From contig NZ_QWEG01000004.1 in the NCBI RefSeq assembly GCF_003515685.1, positions 248,001 to 312,000 on the forward strand: a DNA stretch of 64,000 nucleotides, read 5' to 3'. The notes beneath the pieces were generated by a model. The model ran no database searches and was not told where the DNA came from. It was given only the letters and a program-made list of their open reading frames with translations. Origin of the DNA: Neobacillus notoginsengisoli (lineage in GTDB: Bacteria > Bacillota > Bacilli > Bacillales > Cytobacillaceae). The position numbers were made by a program, and so were the translations under genes. Positions 6,408 through 13,755 of this stretch are shown piece by piece; within the stretch, counting starts at the first letter, position 1, and the number at the start of each line of letters is the position of its first letter.

Positions 6408-7571
6408 ATGTTGTTTGATGAGAGGTTTTTGTTTACGCCGGGGCCGACGCCGGTGCCTGAGCGGGTGAAGGTGGCGATGAATCAGCCGATGATTGGGCAT
6501 CGTGGGGAGGAGTTTCCTAGGCTCTTGGAGGAGGTTTCGAGGCGCCTTATGCCGGTGTTCGGTTCGAAAAGTCCGGTTATGCTGATTTCCGGGAGCGGGA
6601 CGGCTGCGCTTGAAACGGCTGTGGTAAATGTGGTTGAAGAGGGTGACCATGTTGCCGTGATTGTCACCGGTGCTTTCGGCGAGCGTTTTGCTGCTATTTG
6701 TGAGGCTTTCGGTGCTAATGTGCACCGGCTTGAAATAGAATGGGGAAAAACGTGTTCCGCAGAAGAGCTCACCCTTTTTCTCAAAAAAACTGATAAGGTT
6801 TTTAAGGCTGTTTTTGCCACGTATTGTGAAACCTCGACGGGCGTGTTCAACCCAATTAAAGAGCTTGGCGAGGCTGTGAAGCAGCATACCGATGCGTTGT
6901 TCATTGTCGATGGGGTGAGCTGTATCGGGGCTGTTCGACCTGATATGGCGGAGCAGAACATCGATATCCTTGTCGCCGGCTCGCAAAAGGCGTTGATGCT
7001 GCCGCCCGGACTGGCCTTTATCGCAACCAATGACAGGGCGAAGGCTGCTATACAAAAATGCCGTACAAAAAGGTTCTATCTTGATTTAAACCGGTACCAT
7101 GCTTCTTTTGAAAAAGAGGCTCAAACGCCTTTCACTCCGGCGGTTTCTTTGATTTACGGAGCGCTTGAGGTCTGTAATATGCTGGAGGAGGAAGGGCTTG
7201 ATCAAGTGGCTGAGCGTCACCTGCTGTTGAAAGAAATGGTACGCAAAAGCGTACCAGCTCTCCAGCTGCCTTTGCTGACAAGCGACGAGAATGCATCATC
7301 GACTGTAACGGCAATCGTCACGGACACCGGGCCCGCCAAACAGCTGAAGAAAATACTCGCGGAGCAATTTGGAATTGTGGTTGCCGGCGGGCAAAAGAAG
7401 TTAAAAGGCGAAATTTTCAGGATCGGCCATATGGGTTACTGCACCCCATACGATGTGCTGAAGGTTTTGACAGGAATGGAAATGGCTCTTCAGCAAATTG
7501 GCGAAGGAAAGAAACTAGGAGTTGCCACGGCCAAAGCACAAGAAGTCTGGCTCCGCCAGCTTGCAAAATAA
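6408..7571 (+). CDS. Class V aminotransferase (phosphoserine/serine-glyoxylate type)
   Basis: A 387-residue PLP enzyme of fold type I, class V. The PLP lysine is Lys194 in AGSQKALMLPPG; the phosphate-binding SGSGTAALE lies near residue 61 and the cofactor Asp in FIVDGVS near 168. The family includes alanine-glyoxylate and serine-pyruvate enzymes. Because it lies 17 bp before serA and behind a serine-type T-box, its likely reaction is 3-phosphohydroxypyruvate plus glutamate to phosphoserine, replacing a classical SerC. The alternative is serine-glyoxylate transamination. AAAGGAGG lies 7 bases before the ATG. Confidence 0.85.
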   Translation: MLFDERFLFTPGPTPVPERVKVAMNQPMIGHRGEEFPRLLEEVSRRLMPVFGSKSPVMLISGSGTAALETAVVNVVEEGDHVAVIVTGAFGERFAAICEAFGANVHRLEIEWGKTCSAEELTLFLKKTDKVFKAVFATYCETSTGVFNPIKELGEAVKQHTDALFIVDGVSCIGAVRPDMAEQNIDILVAGSQKALMLPPGLAFIATNDRAKAAIQKCRTKRFYLDLNRYHASFEKEAQTPFTPAVSLIYGALEVCNMLEEEGLDQVAERHLLLKEMVRKSVPALQLPLLTSDENASSTVTAIVTDTGPAKQLKKILAEQFGIVVAGGQKKLKGEIFRIGHMGYCTPYDVLKVLTGMEMALQQIGEGKKLGVATAKAQEVWLRQLAK

Positions 7572-7588
7572 AGGAGGAGATTGGCATC

Positions 7589-9175
7589 GTGTTTAAAGTA
7601 CTTATTACAGACCGTATAAGTGACAGCGGGCTCCGCGCTTTATATGAACACCCGCTATTCACTGTGGATAAGCAAATAGGCCTTTCGCATTTAGATCTTG
7701 TTTCAATCATTAAACACTATGATGCATTAATTGTCCGAAGCCAGACAGAAGTGACCGGGGAAGTCATCCAACAGGCTTCACGCCTTCAGGTAATTGCCCG
7801 GGCAGGGGTTGGCGTTGATAATATTGACGTGAAGGCAGCAACGAGAAAGGGGATCATTGTCATTAATGCGCCTGGAGCCAATACAATTGCGGCAACCGAG
7901 CATACACTTGCGATGCTGCTGGCTGTGGCGCGGAATCTTCCGCAGGCCCACCGAATTACAACGGAAGGCGAGTGGAATCGCGGTGCCTTCCAGGGCGTAG
8001 AACTGTACCGGAAAACGCTCGGTATTATCGGCATGGGGAAGATTGGAACGGAAGTGGCGAAACGGGCAAAAAGCTTCGGGATGGAAGTGTTGGGTTTTGA
8101 TCCATACTTTACGGAGGAGCGGGCGGCAAAGCTTGGTATAAAGAAAGCGACTCTAGATGAAATTGCCGTGTTTTCGGATTTTATCACCCTTCATACGCCA
8201 TTGACGAATGCGACGGAAAACCTGATAGATGAGGCATTTTTGCAAAAAGTAAAGCCGGGGGTACGGTTGATCAACTGCGCGCGCGGAGGAATAATTGATG
8301 AGGATGCACTCGTTGCGGCAGTTGGAGAAGGCCGGGTTGCGGGCGCGGCACTGGATGTGTTCCAGACCGAGCCGCCAACAAATCAGGGACTATTAGGCAA
8401 CCCTCGGATCGTTATGACACCACATCTTGGTGCGTCAACGGTCGAAGCACAGGAAAAAGTAGCCGAGGAAGTGAGCACGGAGATTATTGAGATTCTCGAA
8501 AAAAAGGTCATCCGCCACGCGGTGAATATGCCGCAAATGACGAACGAAGCTTTGCAAAATCTCCAGCCTTATTTAAGGCTTGGCGAACAGATTGGCCAGC
8601 TGGTCATCCAGCTTCTGAACGATGCCCCCGATAAGGTGGAAATCGATTACTATGGGGATTTGATTAAAGAAGATACTGACCTTATCTCGAGGTCAATGAT
8701 CAAAGGGCTGCTAACGCATCATTTAGGGGACTCTGTTAATCTGATTAATGCCTTGCACCTATTGAACGAGCAGGGAGTTCCGCATACGGTTCGAAAAAAC
8801 ACGAAGAATAAAGGCTTTGCCAATTATCTGGAGATGACAGTCCATCATGGCGAGGAGTCTGCCTGTATCGGAGCGACTGTTTTGAACGGCTATGGCGAGC
8901 GGATTGTGAAAATCAATCAATACCGGATTGATGTGAAGCCCGAACGGCATCTGCTGTTCATCAACCATCACGACATGCCGGGCATAATCGGAAAAGTAGG
9001 TGCGCTACTAGGAGACCAACAAATCAACATCGGCACCATGCAAGTCGGAAGAACCGACATCGGCGGCAACGCCATCATGGTCCTCACCCTCGACAAACCC
9101 ATCTACGGGAACGTGTTGAAAGAACTTACAGCAATCGAAGGCTTACGGGAAGCCCAACTCCTTGAAGCAAAGTGA
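7589..9175 (+). CDS. serA: D-3-phosphoglycerate dehydrogenase
   Basis: A 528-residue long-form SerA, the first enzyme of serine synthesis (3-phosphoglycerate to 3-phosphohydroxypyruvate, NAD-dependent). The Rossmann motif is LGIIGMGKIGTEVAKRAKSF at about 144-163. Catalytic residues of the 2-hydroxyacid dehydrogenase family are visible: Arg232 in NCARGG, Glu261 in QTEPP and His279 in TPHLGAS. An intervening substrate-binding-like domain follows, then a C-terminal ACT domain (about 455-528) that in this family senses serine. It starts at GTG 7589 after AAAGGAGGAG. Its TGA stop is the first triplet of a dispersed palindrome. Confidence 0.95.
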   Translation: MFKVLITDRISDSGLRALYEHPLFTVDKQIGLSHLDLVSIIKHYDALIVRSQTEVTGEVIQQASRLQVIARAGVGVDNIDVKAATRKGIIVINAPGANTIAATEHTLAMLLAVARNLPQAHRITTEGEWNRGAFQGVELYRKTLGIIGMGKIGTEVAKRAKSFGMEVLGFDPYFTEERAAKLGIKKATLDEIAVFSDFITLHTPLTNATENLIDEAFLQKVKPGVRLINCARGGIIDEDALVAAVGEGRVAGAALDVFQTEPPTNQGLLGNPRIVMTPHLGASTVEAQEKVAEEVSTEIIEILEKKVIRHAVNMPQMTNEALQNLQPYLRLGEQIGQLVIQLLNDAPDKVEIDYYGDLIKEDTDLISRSMIKGLLTHHLGDSVNLINALHLLNEQGVPHTVRKNTKNKGFANYLEMTVHHGEESACIGATVLNGYGERIVKINQYRIDVKPERHLLFINHHDMPGIIGKVGALLGDQQINIGTMQVGRTDIGGNAIMVLTLDKPIYGNVLKELTAIEGLREAQLLEAK

Positions 9176-9243
9176 AGCAGGGGACGGTTCTGCTGCTTCA
9201 TTCGGGACCCGAATGAAGCGCTGGAACCGTCCCCGTGCCTCAT
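9173..9243. repeat. Dispersed palindrome, copy 5
   Basis: A full copy with apex TTCGGGACCCGAA. The left-end TGA is the stop codon of serA; the right end stops directly before the TAA of the convergent isomerase gene. It can serve as a bidirectional terminator between the two operons. Confidence 0.9.
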
Positions 9244-10160
9244 TAAACGCCTATTTTTTTCAGTTTGTCATCAAGGAATTTTTTTGCCCGTGGGATGTCT
9301 TCTTCGTCTAGGTGTTCGATGATGATTGGGATGTTTGGATGCTTCTTGGACAATAGCTCCAGGTATAGGTCGTAATTTAGGGCTCCAAGGCCCGCGGCGG
9401 GAAGTTCAACGTCGCCTGCTCCGCGGAATGTATGGGATTCGACTGCATCGATTGCGGCATGCTTTTCGCTCTTGTCTTCCGAATATTTAATATCCTTTGC
9501 ATGTGCAATTTTCACTTTGTCTTCAAGGGCGTTGAAGATGCGGTAAAGTTCATTATCAACGTCGTCAATATTTTTTCCGGTAAAGAAATTGGTGGGGTCA
9601 AGCAGTAAGCCTAAACCAGGATGGTCTACTTCTCTAAACAAACGAAGAACCTGGTCAACGCTTCCAACGATGTTATTGACATAGTTTTCTACTAAAAATA
9701 CCGCGTCATGCTTATGTGCATATTCGGCCAGGTCTCTGATGACTTCAGTGATTTCCTGCACGGCTTCTTCTGTACTATTCTTTTCATGATAAACCCAGTC
9801 GCTTGAAGTATCATACGTTCCAGTTTCACTGATGACATAAGGGGAGCCCAAGTCACGCGCGAATTTCAAAAGCGTTTTGACATAGGCAATATTTTTTTCA
9901 CGCTTCACTGGATCTGGGCTGACCAGATTGGTATAGCCGGAAATGGCTACAATTTGGATATTCGCATCCCGGAATGCATTCCGGATTTTATGTGCTTTTT
10001 CGACGGTTAATTTCTCTGGAAGTGTATGGGGATCTTCCAGATCCATATCCTTGAAGCTTAAATCGAGCTGAACGCAAGTAAATCCGTCATCCTTAATCCT
10101 TTTAATGGTTTCCTCTAATGTATAAGGGTAATATCCGTTAAATATGCCGACTGAGATCAT
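9243..10160 (-). CDS. Sugar phosphate isomerase/epimerase, TIM-barrel (AP-endonuclease-2 like)
   Basis: A 305-residue protein of the xylose-isomerase-like TIM-barrel family. The start MISVGIFNGYYPYTLEETIK and segments VAISGYTNL, VISETGTYD, FLVENYVNN, LGLLLDPTNFF and IKIAHAKDIK-like positions correspond to successive beta strands. Conserved Glu and His residues would bind a divalent metal. Such enzymes epimerise or isomerise keto sugars, inositols or sugar acids. It is the last gene of the deoC-like operon and its start overlaps the upstream dehydrogenase by 23 bp, with AAGGAGG 9 bases before the ATG. The precise substrate is unknown. Confidence 0.8.
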   Translation of the reverse strand: MISVGIFNGYYPYTLEETIKRIKDDGFTCVQLDLSFKDMDLEDPHTLPEKLTVEKAHKIRNAFRDANIQIVAISGYTNLVSPDPVKREKNIAYVKTLLKFARDLGSPYVISETGTYDTSSDWVYHEKNSTEEAVQEITEVIRDLAEYAHKHDAVFLVENYVNNIVGSVDQVLRLFREVDHPGLGLLLDPTNFFTGKNIDDVDNELYRIFNALEDKVKIAHAKDIKYSEDKSEKHAAIDAVESHTFRGAGDVELPAAGLGALNYDLYLELLSKKHPNIPIIIEHLDEEDIPRAKKFLDDKLKKIGV

Positions 10161-11268
10161 GCTGATAAACCTCCTTTAAAGTTTCAGATAGTAATACCGT
10201 TCTTTCTTCTTTAATGGATAAATAACAGGCGTCGATGGCAGCCATTGTATGTAGATTGTCACGTCCGCTAATTTCCGGCTCCGTATTATCTTCAACGGCC
10301 CTTAATAATTGAGTCATTGTTCCAAGGAAGGCATCCGGGAACCAAACTTCATCCCAGGTCGGCTCGATCCATTGATTCGGATGCTTCCGCGTTGTAAATT
10401 TAATCGTGCTTGGTTCGCGTGCAGGTGAAGCAGGCCAGCCAATCGTTCCCCAGGCCATTCCATCAAGTCCTTCAACGCGCCATTTAATATACATATCCTT
10501 TTCTGTGCCTTCACCTTGCCAAGCCCAAACATCATCAAGGCTTGTTGCCATTAGTTCATTGGCATATTGGAATGTATATTGGCTGATACCGTCAATATGA
10601 TTGAAAGTTGTTCGCGGATCACTTCGAGTGATAGCGGTTACTCTTTCAGGGTCACCAAACAAGTAGCGGAAAATATCGACATGATGGATCCCCATATTAA
10701 GAATTTCAAGCCGGTCATATTTTTTGAGAAAGTCCTGCCAATGTGGAATCGCTCTCATTTCAATCGTGGCCAAAACAATATCGCCAAAATAATTGTGATC
10801 CAACAGAGTTTTGAGCGCCCGCATCGATTGGTCGTAACGCATGTTACTATTCACGCCGAGTTTTACATTGGCCTCTTCACAAAGCCTAACAATTTCTATT
10901 GCTTCCGGGAGATTCATTGCCATAGGTTTTTGACATAAGATGCCTTTAATATGCTTTTTCTTAACTGCTTCTTTTACAATTTCCAGTTGCTGGTCAGGTG
11001 GCACCGCGATATCTAGAATTTCAATATTCTCATCTGCAATTAACTCCTGCCACGAGCTATATACATGAGGTATATCGAATTCTTTGGCTGCCAAAGCTGC
11101 TCCAACTCCATTTAGAGATGTAATTGCAAAAGGTTTAAATCCGGCATTCCGGTAAGCAACCAAATGACAGTTCCTTACGATTGCTCCGGCGCCAATGGAA
11201 CCAATCTTGAAATCTGTTCGTTTCGGTAATACGGCGTGAATATTAAGGTCTAAGTCAAAGGTGGACAT
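10138..11268 (-). CDS. Gfo/Idh/MocA family NAD(P)-dependent oxidoreductase
   Basis: A 376-residue protein with an N-terminal Rossmann fold (KIGSIGAGAIVRNCHL near residue 22). The LCQKPMAMN segment near residue 115 corresponds to the family's EKP motif and keeps the lysine, though Glu is replaced by Gln. The substrate-domain motif GIHHVDIFRYLFGDPE follows. The family oxidises or epimerises sugars, inositols and related polyols. It is co-transcribed with the aldolase and kinase genes, so it probably oxidises a free or phosphorylated sugar entering the pathway. GGGAGATTT precedes the ATG. Confidence 0.85.
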   Translation of the reverse strand: MSTFDLDLNIHAVLPKRTDFKIGSIGAGAIVRNCHLVAYRNAGFKPFAITSLNGVGAALAAKEFDIPHVYSSWQELIADENIEILDIAVPPDQQLEIVKEAVKKKHIKGILCQKPMAMNLPEAIEIVRLCEEANVKLGVNSNMRYDQSMRALKTLLDHNYFGDIVLATIEMRAIPHWQDFLKKYDRLEILNMGIHHVDIFRYLFGDPERVTAITRSDPRTTFNHIDGISQYTFQYANELMATSLDDVWAWQGEGTEKDMYIKWRVEGLDGMAWGTIGWPASPAREPSTIKFTTRKHPNQWIEPTWDEVWFPDAFLGTMTQLLRAVEDNTEPEISGRDNLHTMAAIDACYLSIKEERTVLLSETLKEVYQHDLSRHI

Positions 11269-11284
11269 AATAAATCTCCCTTCT

Positions 11285-11430
11285 TATAAAGTGAAACTTC
11301 AATCATTGGGGGTTTTTTTCACCCCCAATGATTGTTAGTTGAACCAATCGGGCTTTTACGGGCAGTTGATCCCCCACCTATCTTCTTCGTTTATACCTGG
11401 AATCTTGAGGTGGGGGTCTTACTGCCCGTT
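11285..11430. repeat. Double hairpin region sharing a motif with 35731-35779
   Basis: Two inverted repeats lie in the gap between the oxidoreductase and RbsD-like genes. The first is a perfect 14-bp stem CAATCATTGGGGGT/ACCCCCAATGATTG (11300-11334). The second pairs GGGCAGTTGATCCCCCACCT with AGGTGGGGGTCTTACTGCCC (about 11360-11428) and runs into the RbsD-like stop codon. On the minus strand, CCCGATTGGTTCAACTAA, hairpin, AAGTTTCACT recurs at 35731-35779. Such palindromic ends are seen in IS200/IS605-type relics; no transposase is present. Transcripts of the operon must read through it or end here. Confidence 0.6.
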
Positions 11431-11931
11431 AATGCGGGATAAACTTGGAACTTCGTTTTCTGTTATTCTCTTCCTTCTTTCTACATAAGCCGGCAGGATT
11501 TCAATGTTTTCCTCTGTGAACCAGGCGAACGGATCCGTACTTGCCACCAGAGCAAAGTTAGCCCATGCATTCAGCGAACCTGACCGAATGACTACCTTTG
11601 CCTTAGGAGCCAGATTTTCTACCAGGTTTTCATGGGTCGTTCCTTTAAAAACAGCACCTGAGCCTGTATAGATTTCCTGAATATTTTTATATAAATCTGG
11701 ATGGTGTGTCTTTACCTCCGTTGCAAAAGCCACCTCCTCTACAAAAATCTCTTTTCTGAGCATCCTTAGAATATCTAAAACATCGGCTTGGCCGGCATAG
11801 AATCCCAAGTCAATCCGGTGGGCATCTTTTGGAATGGGAAAGCCCGCATCAGTGACCATGATAATGTCGGTATGCCCGCATTCCGCCAACGCCTTAGCGA
11901 GTTCGGGATGCAAAATACTGTTTGGCCTCAT
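11419..11931 (-). CDS. RbsD/FucU family sugar mutarotase (D-ribose pyranase-like)
   Basis: A 170-residue protein. The family core is present: ILHPELAKALAECGHTDIIM with the catalytic His, then TDAGFPIPKDAHRIDLG, and the end AKVVIRSGSLNAWANFALVAS. RbsD converts the pyranose and furanose forms of a sugar so that ribokinase can use it. The usual length is about 130-140 residues; here some 35 extra C-terminal residues follow. The ATG at 11931 has GGAGAGGAG upstream and lies 5 bp after the ribokinase stop, confirming coupling. The true sugar is unknown. Confidence 0.8.
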   Translation of the reverse strand: MRPNSILHPELAKALAECGHTDIIMVTDAGFPIPKDAHRIDLGFYAGQADVLDILRMLRKEIFVEEVAFATEVKTHHPDLYKNIQEIYTGSGAVFKGTTHENLVENLAPKAKVVIRSGSLNAWANFALVASTDPFAWFTEENIEILPAYVERRKRITENEVPSLSRINGQ

Positions 11932-11935
11932 TCTA

Positions 11936-12868
11936 TTAGCTCCTCTCCAAGATTTGATTATTTTGTAAAAATGCTTCAACTTCCGTCCGTGTATGATAGG
12001 AAGGGACCGTTTCCCATTTCGTGCAGCACAGTCCTGCAGCGGCATTGGCGAAACGGACTGCTTCATCAAGCTGTTTTCCTTCAGACAACGCGACTGCCAG
12101 CGATGCATTAAAACTATCACCGGCGCCATTGCTATCCACTACATCAATTTTAAAGGCGTCCACATGCCGTGTTTCTTTTGCTGTATGAATGTCTACGCCA
12201 TTTTCACCCAGCGTAATTACAACTGTTCCACAGCCAGTCTGCAAAAGCTTTTCGGCTGCTTGGCGATGGGTAAGCCCTGCTTCAGGGAGCTCGCCGATTG
12301 TTACCCTTGATTCTGTTTCATTAGGAGTCAATATATCTATACAACTTAAATCATAGGTGAGGAGATTCTGGGCTGGAGCAGGGTTGAGAATAGTTGTCTT
12401 TCCTAATTCTTTTGCTTTTTTCATGGCATAAAGTGCGGTATCCAGGGGAATTTCCAGTTGAGCCAGGACAACGTCCGCTTGTTCAATCAAGTGGAGATGT
12501 GTATCAATGTCTTCTTTTGAGAATTCTTCATTTGCCCCCATATCAACTGTAATGATATTTTTTGCAAAAGTATCTTTAATAATGAATCCAACACCAGTTG
12601 CTTTATCCTCTGTCTGTCGAATTCCATCTGTATTCACCTGTTCGGAGCCCATTAATTCAATGAATTCGTTGCCGAACGAATCTTTTCCAACTACACCGAT
12701 ATAGGATACGTCCGCACCTAAACGTGCCGCCTGTACAGCCATGTCCGATCCCTTTCCGCCATAGGTTTCACGGTAGTCCCGGCCCAGTAGTGTCTCGCCT
12801 GCCACTGGAATGCGGTTTGCAGTCATGACCAAAGCCTTTGCATAACTTCCAATAATACATACCTTCAA
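11936..12868 (-). CDS. Ribokinase-like PfkB family sugar kinase
   Basis: A 310-residue PfkB-family kinase. The N-terminal substrate motif reads GGKGSDMAVQAARLGA, where classical ribokinase has GGKGANQA. The C-terminal signature DSNGAGDSFNASLAVAL has the catalytic Asp and the GAGD anion hole. NPAPA in the middle is typical of ribokinases. It phosphorylates a sugar with ATP. The change at the substrate motif suggests a substrate other than ribose. It starts at TTG 12868 after GGGTGGTGG. Directly upstream is the aldolase gene; directly downstream the pyranase. Confidence 0.85.
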   Translation of the reverse strand: MKVCIIGSYAKALVMTANRIPVAGETLLGRDYRETYGGKGSDMAVQAARLGADVSYIGVVGKDSFGNEFIELMGSEQVNTDGIRQTEDKATGVGFIIKDTFAKNIITVDMGANEEFSKEDIDTHLHLIEQADVVLAQLEIPLDTALYAMKKAKELGKTTILNPAPAQNLLTYDLSCIDILTPNETESRVTIGELPEAGLTHRQAAEKLLQTGCGTVVITLGENGVDIHTAKETRHVDAFKIDVVDSNGAGDSFNASLAVALSEGKQLDEAVRFANAAAGLCCTKWETVPSYHTRTEVEAFLQNNQILERS

Positions 12869-12945
12869 TTATACCACCACCCTTAGGAAAAAATTTCTAG
12901 TAATCTTAAAAACCCATGCTGGCTTGCTCTAAATATGAAAAAATA

Positions 12946-13644
12946 TTAATATGCGTTCCTATCTCCTTCAAGCCCTTCGCATATTTCAGGGCCGGAGCTT
13001 GTTCCGACTAGTTCGGCACCAGCTTCAAACATAGCTTTCATTTTCTCGAGCGTGTTTACTTTGCCTGAAACCTTAACCCGGCAAGGGGCCTGGATATTCT
13101 CTTTGAGGATTTTCACGTCTTCTACTGTAGCCGCACACCCGCCGACTCCCCAGCCGCTGGATTGCTTAACCCAATCAATCCCCGCTTCATGGGCCAGTTT
13201 TGCTGCCCTTACTTTTTGCTCGTGATTAAGGAATCCAAATTCCAACATGGCTTTTACAACCACGCCGGAGTCATGAGAAACTTTGACGATTTGCTCCATT
13301 TCCTCGAAATACTCTTTTTCGAATCCGCCAATTAATAATCCGGGATTAGGAGGGAAGTCAAATTCGTCCGGACCAACCTTAATTAATTCCTTTAAAGCAG
13401 CCAGCTTCATTTCGAGCGTATCGTTGGCCATAGGAAAGTTCAGCGTTGTGGCTACCTTTATTCCCGTTCCTTTTAAGACGTCTTTCGCTAAAGAAACGAA
13501 GCAGGGTGCAACCATGGCTGCATCAAATCCATATTTCACACTTGTTTCCAGATGTTTGATCATTCCATCCTTAGTAAGGTTCGGATTTACATTCGTATAT
13601 TGGATGGCTTTGGCAACTTGTCTTTTATCATTGAAATTGATCAT
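12946..13644 (-). CDS. DeoC-like class I aldolase (deoxyribose-phosphate aldolase family)
   Basis: A 232-residue TIM-barrel aldolase. The Schiff-base lysine of the family is expected in the segment that here reads WVKQSSGWGVGG (usual form VKTSTGF). The second active-site lysine is in CRVKVSGKVNT near residue 198. The DEIDMVIN-like segment reads DEFDFPPNPG, a clear departure. The enzyme should cleave a sugar phosphate to two aldehydes, but the altered motifs and its company suggest a substrate other than deoxyribose 5-phosphate. AAGGAGG precedes the ATG. First gene of the operon, directly behind an operator. Confidence 0.8.
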   Translation of the reverse strand: MINFNDKRQVAKAIQYTNVNPNLTKDGMIKHLETSVKYGFDAAMVAPCFVSLAKDVLKGTGIKVATTLNFPMANDTLEMKLAALKELIKVGPDEFDFPPNPGLLIGGFEKEYFEEMEQIVKVSHDSGVVVKAMLEFGFLNHEQKVRAAKLAHEAGIDWVKQSSGWGVGGCAATVEDVKILKENIQAPCRVKVSGKVNTLEKMKAMFEAGAELVGTSSGPEICEGLEGDRNAY

Positions 13645-13668
13645 GATGGCCTCCTTATGTAATGTTAC

Positions 13669-13716
13669 ATGAAACGTTTCATATAATATAGTAACATGTT
13701 AAATTTACCATTTCAA
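13669..13716 (-). promoter_or_regulatory. Sugar-operon promoter with LacI-type operator
   Basis: On the minus strand TTGAAA (13716-13711) and TACTAT (13693-13688) are 17 bp apart. Just downstream is the perfect 14-bp palindrome ATGAAACGTTTCAT (13669-13682) with the central CG typical of LacI-family operators. Its position over the transcription start predicts repression, most simply by the LacI fusion protein encoded next door. It does not fit the CcpA cre spacing. Confidence 0.75.
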
Positions 13717-13727
13717 TACTTCTAACC

Positions 13728-13755
13728 AAAAAAAACGACTCTTGGATGAGTCGTT
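13728..13755 (-). terminator. Terminator of the LacI fusion gene
   Basis: On the minus strand AACGACTC, a short loop, GAGTCGTT and seven or more T residues. The left arm overlaps the stop codon of the regulator gene and isolates it from the sugar-operon promoter. Confidence 0.8.

Noticed and set aside
13669-13682. CcpA cre site before the aldolase gene
   Set aside because: The 14-bp palindrome has its central CG but lacks the TG and CA ends at cre spacing; a LacI-type operator for the local regulator fits better.
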